A DNA stretch of 64,000 nt from Cobetia amphilecti (lineage in GTDB: Bacteria; Pseudomonadota; Gammaproteobacteria; Pseudomonadales; Halomonadaceae): the NCBI RefSeq assembly GCF_030010415.1, contig NZ_JASCSA010000001.1; one strand, given 5' to 3'. This document shows positions 58,651 through 64,000 of the stretch, in pieces; position 1 is the first letter of the stretch; every line of letters starts with the position of its first letter. The translations under genes and the position numbers were made by a program. Under the pieces are notes generated by a model, which did not search any database, was not told the DNA's origin, and saw only the letters and a program-made list of their open reading frames with translations.

Positions 58651-60284
58651 GCCATCCCTCTTCACCTGCGGACAACACCGGCACCGCTGCCAGCGTGCTG
58701 AGACTCGACGATCTCTGCATCCGCTTCGGCCAGACACCCGTCGTCAGGCATCTTTCCCTTGAGGTCCGACGGGGGGAATGTCTGGCCATCGTCGGCGAGT
58801 CCGGGTCGGGCAAGTCCGTCAGCCTGTTGGCGAGTCTTGGCCTGCTGCCGGGGCATGCCCATGTCACCGGGCAGCGCGAATTCACGCGGCCTGACGGCAA
58901 GACGCTGAATCTCGCTGCCCTGACGCCACGCCAGTGGCAACGCGTGCGCGGCGGGCAGATCGGCTTCGTGTTCCAGGAGCCGATGACCTCGCTCAACCCG
59001 CTGACACGTGTCGGCGAGCAGATCAGTGAAAGCCTGCGCCTCCAGCAGGGGCTGCGCGGCAATGCTGCCCGCCAGCGCGTGCTGGAACTGCTCTGCCAGG
59101 TGCAGCTGCCGCGTCCCGAGGAATTGATCGATGCCTGGCCGCACCAGCTCTCCGGCGGGCAACGCCAGCGCGTGATGATCGCCATGGCGATGGCCAATCA
59201 GCCACCGCTGTTGATCGCCGATGAGCCGACCACGGCGCTGGATGTCACCGTGCAGCAGGAGATACTCCAGCTGCTGGACCGCCTGCGCCGCGACCAGGGC
59301 ATGGCGATGGTCCTGATCAGCCATGACCTCAATCTGGTGCGCCGTCACGCCGACCGCGTGATCGTGATGCGCGACGGGGAATGCATCGAGCAAGGGCGCG
59401 TCGACGAGGTATTCGATGCGCCACAGGCCGATTACACCCGCGAGCTGCTGGCCGCCGAACCCGAAGGCCTCGCCAGCGACTTGAGTGCCGAGGACGCCGC
59501 GACACCGGTTCTCGCCGCGCGCAAGCTGGAGGTGCGCTTCGCGCGCAGCAAGAAGCTGTTCCAGAAGCGCCCCGCGGACTTCGTCGCCGTTCATCCGCTG
59601 GATCTGACGCTGGCCCGCGGCGAGACGCTCGGCGTGGTCGGGGAATCGGGGTCCGGCAAGACGACACTCGCCCTGGCGCTCTTGAAGCTGCAGGCCGCCA
59701 AGGGCGAGATCCACCTCGAGAACGAACGCATCGATACGCTGGATCGCAATGCGCTGCGCCTGCGTCGCCGCCAGATGCAGATCGTCTTCCAGGATCCATA
59801 CGGCTCGCTGTCGCCACGCATGCCGGTGGCGGACATCATCAGTGAAGGTCTGCGCTTTCATCATCCAACGCTCAGCGAAGACGAGGTTCGCCTGCGTGTG
59901 GCGCAGGTGCTGGAGGAAGTCGAACTGCCCTCGGCGTGTGCCGATCGCTATCCCCACGAGTTCTCCGGCGGCCAACGTCAGCGGATTGCCCTGGCGCGCG
60001 CCCTGATCCTCGAGCCCAGACTGCTGGTGCTGGATGAGCCCACCTCGGCACTGGACCGCAGCGTGCAGAAACAGCTGATTGCCCTGCTGCGTGAACTCCA
60101 GACACGCCGTGGCCTGAGCTATCTGTTCATCAGTCATGACCTGGCGGTGGTACGCGCGCTGTCCCATCGGGTGATGGTATTGCGTGAAGGACGCCTGGTG
60201 GAAACGGGCACGACGGCAGAAGTGCTCGGCAATCCCCGCGAGGACTATACGCGTGCCCTGATACAGGCCGCGGGTCTGGCCTGA
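58647..60284 (+). CDS. yejF: YejF peptide ABC transporter ATPase (fused double NBD)
   Basis: Energises the Yej importer. The 545-residue protein contains two ABC domains in tandem. The first has Walker A GESGSGKSVS (50-59), signature LSGGQRQRVMIAMAMA and Walker B LLIADEPTTALD. The second has GESGSGKTTLALALL, FSGGQRQRIALARAL and LLVLDEPTSALD. Each Q-loop is visible (VFQEPMTSLNPL and VFQDPYGSLSPR), as are the switch histidines in LISHDLNLV and FISHDLAVV. All catalytic residues are present in both halves. The ATGA overlap with yejE makes the last three genes one translation unit. Confidence 0.95.
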   Translation: MSHPSSPADNTGTAASVLRLDDLCIRFGQTPVVRHLSLEVRRGECLAIVGESGSGKSVSLLASLGLLPGHAHVTGQREFTRPDGKTLNLAALTPRQWQRVRGGQIGFVFQEPMTSLNPLTRVGEQISESLRLQQGLRGNAARQRVLELLCQVQLPRPEELIDAWPHQLSGGQRQRVMIAMAMANQPPLLIADEPTTALDVTVQQEILQLLDRLRRDQGMAMVLISHDLNLVRRHADRVIVMRDGECIEQGRVDEVFDAPQADYTRELLAAEPEGLASDLSAEDAATPVLAARKLEVRFARSKKLFQKRPADFVAVHPLDLTLARGETLGVVGESGSGKTTLALALLKLQAAKGEIHLENERIDTLDRNALRLRRRQMQIVFQDPYGSLSPRMPVADIISEGLRFHHPTLSEDEVRLRVAQVLEEVELPSACADRYPHEFSGGQRQRIALARALILEPRLLVLDEPTSALDRSVQKQLIALLRELQTRRGLSYLFISHDLAVVRALSHRVMVLREGRLVETGTTAEVLGNPREDYTRALIQAAGLA

Positions 60285-60308
60285 CACGCTCTGCTCTGAC
60301 ATAGCATG

Positions 60309-60354
60309 CCAATCGCCCTGCTCGGGCAGCCACAGATGATGAGCAGGGCGTTGG
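60309..60354 (+). terminator. Hairpin after yejF
   Basis: CGCCCTGCTC / GAGCAGGGCG with an outer CCAA/TTGG, separated by 16 bases, no T-run. A likely end point or stabiliser of the yej transcript. Confidence 0.55.
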
Positions 60355-60405
60355 CGCATTGCAGTCAGTGCACCCCTGCGTTGCAGGACGCACGTTTTGT
60401 CGATT

Positions 60406-60424
60406 GCAAATAATAAAGGTTCTC
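60406..60424. promoter_or_regulatory. Probable Fur box upstream of the imelysin genes
   Basis: GCAAATAATAAAGGTTCTC matches the 19-bp Fur consensus GATAATGATAATCATTATC at 12 positions, in an AT-rich patch about 130 bp before the first imelysin start. Confidence 0.45.
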
Positions 60425-60553
60425 AATATGATCCAGTGAGATGCGGGCCGACCATCGAGAGATCGTGTAATGACTTCCCGCCCCCTCTCGAGCGGCCCCA
60501 CGCACTGCCGTTCTGCGCGCACTGCATAACAACAGACCGATCAAGGGATCCAC

Positions 60554-61864
60554 ATGACTGCCTCTTTCCGTTTTGCCTCACGCAAGCCGCTGGCAGCTGC
60601 CATCGCATTGTCAGCCTCCATGTTCACCGGTGCCGCTCTGGCAGAGCATCATGGCGACGCGCATGACAAGGCGTTGACGGCCGACGCTGTCGTCGCCCAG
60701 TACGCCAACGTCGCGCATGCCACCTACAGCGATGCCCTGGCCAGTGCCAATGCCCTGCGCGCCGCCAATGCCGCGCTGATCGAGTCGCCGTCCGACGAGA
60801 CGCTGTCCGCGGCACGTGCCGCCTGGAAGCAGGCGCGCGTGGCGTATCAGCAGAGTGAAGTGTTCCGCTTCGGCAATGCCATCGTCGATGACTGGGAAGG
60901 TCAGCTCAACGCCTGGCCGCTGGATGAAGGGCTGATCGATTACGTCGAAGGCGACGGCTATCAGGCAGAGCTGGGCAACCCGGGTGCCAGCGCCAACATC
61001 ATCGCCAGCGACAGCGTGCAGATCGGTGCCGACAAGATCGACACCACTGAGATCACACCGGAGCTGCTGGCGTCCCTCAACGAGCTGGGCGGTTTCGAGG
61101 CCAACGTGGCCAGCGGCTACCATGCCATCGAATTCCTGCTCTGGGGTCAGGACATGCACGGCTTTGAGGCCGGTGCCGGCGAGCGCCCGGCGACCGACTT
61201 CGCCAAGGGCGATGCCTGTACCGCCGACAACTGTGACCGTCGTGGCGCCTACCTGCTGGCCGCCAACGACCTGCTGATCAGCGACCTGGAATACATGGTC
61301 GGCCAGTGGGCGCAGGGCGAGAAGGACAACTACCGCGCGGAACTGACCTCACTGCCGGCCGGTGAAGGCCTCGAGAAGATGTTGTTCGGCATGGGCTCCC
61401 TGTCACTGGGTGAGCTGGCCGGTGAGCGCATGAAGGTCGCGCTGGAAGCCAACTCCTATGAAGACGAGCATGACTGCTTCTCCGACAACACCCACTACTC
61501 GCACTTCTACAATGCCAAGGGCATCCAGAACGTCTACGAAGGCAAGTACGTGACCCTGGACGGCCGCACCTTCGAAGGCCCGTCACTGCATGCACTCGTC
61601 GCCCAGAATGACCCGGAACTGGCCGAGAAGATGCATGAGGCGCTCGACACCACCATGGGCCAGCTGCAGGTGATGGTCGACACGGCAGAAGCCGACGGCG
61701 GCATGAAGTTTGACCAGATGATCGCCCCGGGCAATGCCGAAGGCGCCGAGATCATCAATGCCAGTATTCAGGATCTGGTCGCCCAGACCCGTCTGATCGA
61801 AGAAATTGCCGGCACCGTCGGTATCGATGGCCTGGAAGCCGACACGGCAGATCACGAATTCTGA
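60554..61864 (+). CDS. Imelysin-family periplasmic protein (IrpA-like)
   Basis: A 436-residue exported protein of the imelysin / EfeO M75-like family, linked to iron acquisition. After a signal peptide (cleavage near ALA|EHH at residue 30) come a histidine-rich start (EHHGDAHDK) and two helical bundles. The family motif GxHxxE is present as SGYHAIEFLLWG (H190, E193); WPLDEGLIDYVEG, SYEDEHDCFSDNTHY and NVYEGKY also match IrpA-type members. No peptidase activity is established for these proteins. Under a candidate Fur box, it starts a cluster with a di-haem oxidoreductase and a second imelysin. Confidence 0.92.
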   Translation: MTASFRFASRKPLAAAIALSASMFTGAALAEHHGDAHDKALTADAVVAQYANVAHATYSDALASANALRAANAALIESPSDETLSAARAAWKQARVAYQQSEVFRFGNAIVDDWEGQLNAWPLDEGLIDYVEGDGYQAELGNPGASANIIASDSVQIGADKIDTTEITPELLASLNELGGFEANVASGYHAIEFLLWGQDMHGFEAGAGERPATDFAKGDACTADNCDRRGAYLLAANDLLISDLEYMVGQWAQGEKDNYRAELTSLPAGEGLEKMLFGMGSLSLGELAGERMKVALEANSYEDEHDCFSDNTHYSHFYNAKGIQNVYEGKYVTLDGRTFEGPSLHALVAQNDPELAEKMHEALDTTMGQLQVMVDTAEADGGMKFDQMIAPGNAEGAEIINASIQDLVAQTRLIEEIAGTVGIDGLEADTADHEF

Positions 61865-62066
61865 TCAACTGCTCCACATTGCCAAGCGTGAGTTGGCTGA
61901 AGACCCCAAGCTGCCTCGCGTCGCGCTGATATCCTCGCCCGAACCTCTCTCACGACAGGTTCGGGCGTTGATGGTTCTTGCGCCAGCTTTTCATGCGCGT
62001 CTGCCGATAGAGTCCTGAGAGGCGACTCTTCGAGCAGCCTGACCGCGCAAGCCGGGAAAACCCTGT

Positions 62067-63569
62067 ATGCCAATATTGCACCACGACATGATGCTGCGTC
62101 CCTCCCTGACCCGCTCCCTGCCACTTGCCATCGCCCTGGCGTGCCTGCCTGCTCAGTCGGCATCGGCAGATCAACCCAAGCCCACGGCAGATTCCGCGAT
62201 GACAGTGATGAGCTATCTGTCTTCCCTGCCATTGCAGGACACCGACAGAAGCGGTGGCGACGGCAGCGTGCCCAAGCACGATACCAATGCCTATTCGCTG
62301 CCGGCCAAGAACCTGAGCTTCGATCAGCGTCTGTCCTTCAGTGTCGGCAACAGCTTCTTCAAGAGCCCCTGGGTGATCGCGCCCGCCAGCACCACCGCGC
62401 GCGATGGCCTCGGCCCGCTGTTCAACACCAACGCCTGCCAGAACTGCCACGTCAAGGATGGCCGCGGCAGCCTGCCGGTCGAGGGCGATCCCTCGGTGGG
62501 CCTTTTCCTGCGCCTGGGTCTGCCGGACAGCCACGAGGACAGCTGGAGCGATGAGGAGCGTGAATTCCGGCGTATCGCCGGGGTGATGCCGCATCCTGTC
62601 TATGGCACCCAGCTGCAGAATGCCGCCGTGCCCGGCATCGAGCGCGAAGGCCGCATGCAGGTGGATTACGAGCAAGTGACGGTGACCCTGGCGGACGGGG
62701 AAGTGATCGCGTTGCGCAAGCCGCGCTACTCCATCGTCGAACCCGGCTTCGGTGACCCGGGCGCCATCGCGCTCTCCCCACGTCTCGCCCCCGGCATGGT
62801 GGGGCTGGGGCTGCTCGAGGCGGTCAGCGACGAGACCTTGCTCGAGTGGGCCGACCCGCAGGATGCGGATGGCGACGGCATCAGCGGGCGCGCCAATACT
62901 GTCTGGTCACTCGCCGAGCAACGCGAGGTCATGGGGCGTTTCGGCTGGAAGGCCGGCCAGCCCGATGTGCGTCAGCAGAGCGCCAAGGCCTTCGCCGGTG
63001 ACATGGGGCTGACTTCCAATCTGGTCAGCTCCACCGACTGCACCCCGCTCCAGAAGTGCGAGGCATTGCCCGATGGGGGAGAGATCGAGGTCGACGACAA
63101 CGTGATGGACAACGTGGCCTTCTACTCGCGAAATCTGGCCGTGCCCACCCGGCGTGACATCGATGACCCGACGGTGCGCCAGGGCGAGCAACTGTTCCGC
63201 GAGCTGGAATGCGCCAGCTGCCACCGCCCTCGCCTGACCACCCAGTCCGGCGGCGTGGCGGAACAACTGGCCGAGCAGACGATCTGGCCCTACAGCGACA
63301 TGCTGCTGCATGACATGGGCGAAGGACTGGCAGATGATCGCCGCGAATTCGACGCCAGCGGCCAGGAGTGGCGCACGCCGCCCCTGTGGGGCATCGGCCT
63401 GGCCCAGACGGTCAACCCTGCCACGGGCTTCTTGCATGATGGCCGTGCACGCACCCTGCTCGAGGCCGTGCTCTGGCATGGCGGCGAAGCCCAGCCAAGC
63501 CGCGATGCCGTCGTGGCCCTGCCGACTGACCAGCGTGAAGCCCTGTTGCGCTTCCTCGAGACTCTCTGA
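62067..63569 (+). CDS. Di-haem oxidoreductase of the DUF1111 (thiol oxidoreductase-like) family
   Basis: A 500-residue exported protein with two c-type haem sites: CQNCH at 124-128 and CASCH at 382-386. A signal peptide ends near SASA (residue 34). The DUF1111 body shows NACQNCHVKDGRGSLP, ALRKPRYSIVEPGFGDPG, PQDADGDGISGRANTVW, GRFGWKAGQPDVRQQ and HDMGEGLADDRREF. Close to the second haem are TPPLWGIGLAQTVNP and FLHDGRARTLLEAVLWHGGE, the distal residues shared with MauG-like di-haem enzymes. The reaction is unknown. Genes of this family often sit beside imelysins in iron-responsive clusters, as here. Confidence 0.9.
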   Translation: MPILHHDMMLRPSLTRSLPLAIALACLPAQSASADQPKPTADSAMTVMSYLSSLPLQDTDRSGGDGSVPKHDTNAYSLPAKNLSFDQRLSFSVGNSFFKSPWVIAPASTTARDGLGPLFNTNACQNCHVKDGRGSLPVEGDPSVGLFLRLGLPDSHEDSWSDEEREFRRIAGVMPHPVYGTQLQNAAVPGIEREGRMQVDYEQVTVTLADGEVIALRKPRYSIVEPGFGDPGAIALSPRLAPGMVGLGLLEAVSDETLLEWADPQDADGDGISGRANTVWSLAEQREVMGRFGWKAGQPDVRQQSAKAFAGDMGLTSNLVSSTDCTPLQKCEALPDGGEIEVDDNVMDNVAFYSRNLAVPTRRDIDDPTVRQGEQLFRELECASCHRPRLTTQSGGVAEQLAEQTIWPYSDMLLHDMGEGLADDRREFDASGQEWRTPPLWGIGLAQTVNPATGFLHDGRARTLLEAVLWHGGEAQPSRDAVVALPTDQREALLRFLETL

Positions 63570-63585
63570 CAAGGAATACCCGTTC

Positions 63586-64000
63586 ATGCCCCGCGACACC
63601 TTCACCCCTGCCGCAACCCCGATGAAACCAGGCCTGCGCAATACCTCGCCCCTGGCCCTGATGGCCTGTGGCATGACACTGCTGGGCGCCGCGCTGTTCT
63701 CGACAAGCACACTGGCGGCGACGGACTCCTCTGCCGCCAACACAGACGCTGCCACCACTGACACCAACAGCGCAGCGGCCGTCAGCCAGTTTGCCGCTGA
63801 CACGCTGAGTGAGGCGCACCAGCAACTTGCCAGCCGCCTGCAACAGCTCGCGCAGCATACTCAGGCGTTCTGCTCCGCCGAGGGTGACGTGACCCTCGAC
63901 ACCCTCAAGCAGGACTGGCGCAGCGCCATGCTGGGGCTGAATCAGGTCAACTGGGTGGAAATGGGCCCGATCCTGCAGAACTCGCGTCAATGGCAGCTGT
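63586..64000 (+). CDS. Second imelysin-family protein, truncated by the window edge
   Basis: The frame is open to the end of the window (138 codons seen). AAGGA stands 10 bases before the ATG, 16 bases after the di-haem gene stop. The start is a signal peptide (LALMACGMTLLGAALFSTST, cleavage near LAA), followed by a Thr/Ala/Ser/Asn-rich spacer. The imelysin opening then follows: LQQLAQHTQAFCSAEGDVTL, then LKQDWRSAMLGLNQVNWVEMG and GPILQNSRQWQL, matching the W-x3-A/M-x3-N-x3-P pattern of the family. Being cut, its GxHxxE motif cannot be checked. Confidence 0.85.
   Translation, partial: MPRDTFTPAATPMKPGLRNTSPLALMACGMTLLGAALFSTSTLAATDSSAANTDAATTDTNSAAAVSQFAADTLSEAHQQLASRLQQLAQHTQAFCSAEGDVTLDTLKQDWRSAMLGLNQVNWVEMGPILQNSRQWQL

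Noticed and set aside
58662..60359. 565-codon minus-strand frame opposite yejF
   Set aside because: Antisense to a duplicated ATPase with all motifs intact; a shadow.

Overview
The window is a GC-rich stretch of a gammaproteobacterial chromosome. Gene content and order fit a marine or halophilic Halomonadaceae-type organism (Halomonas or Cobetia-like). The pointers are the YejABEF order, the mltD/gloB/yafS/rnhA/dnaQ neighbourhood, a nickel superoxide dismutase, a TRAP importer, an NhaC antiporter, an AGCS symporter and two imelysins. This placement is an inference from gene order. No rRNA, tRNA, CRISPR array, insertion sequence or prophage was found.

Purine catabolism dominates both ends of the first 35 kb. 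The left block (1-10.4 kb) has xdhA (3' end only), xdhB, xdhC and guaD in overlapping order, then an NfsB-type nitroreductase, a small ABM monooxygenase, an NCS2 purine permease and a UshA-type 5'-nucleotidase. The right block (27-35 kb) has uraH, the cytochrome-linked urate oxidase puuD and a chemoreceptor on the minus strand. Divergent to these is uraD, and convergent to uraD is the pair pucG-allC. Together they give guanine -> xanthine -> urate -> HIU -> OHCU -> allantoin, then allantoate -> ureidoglycine -> glycine plus oxalurate. Allantoinase is not in the window.

Between these blocks (10.5-27 kb) lie an Lrp-type regulator, an unknown membrane protein, a TakP-like TRAP importer followed by a TSUP permease and a gamma-glutamyltransferase-family enzyme, periplasmic asparaginase, an FMN reductase and a FeeM/autoinducer-synthase-like acyltransferase. 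Next comes a compact nickel-SOD operon: two overlapping perfect Fur boxes, a TPR-like protein, a tiny His-rich membrane protein, sodN, and the SodX-type maturation protease. A TMADH-type flavoenzyme with a divergent TetR regulator completes the region. The nickel-SOD locus is the most interesting part of the window.

From 35 to 47 kb are an inositol-phosphatase family protein, a ParA ATPase with a histone-H1-like tail, the queuosine precursor transporter YhhQ, an AGCS symporter, NhaC preceded by a strongly structured leader, PrpE, an ArsR regulator, SohB and an SCP2-domain protein. From 47 to 54 kb is a housekeeping block: nudC, dnaQ, rnhA, yafS, gloB, mltD. From 54 to 60 kb is the yejABEF peptide importer. 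The window ends in a probable iron-responsive imelysin / di-haem oxidoreductase / imelysin cluster, cut by the right edge.

Many gene pairs are separated by clean bidirectional-looking hairpin terminators, listed individually. Start sites were chosen mainly by ribosome-binding site, family length and signal-peptide position, and often lie inside the longest open frame.
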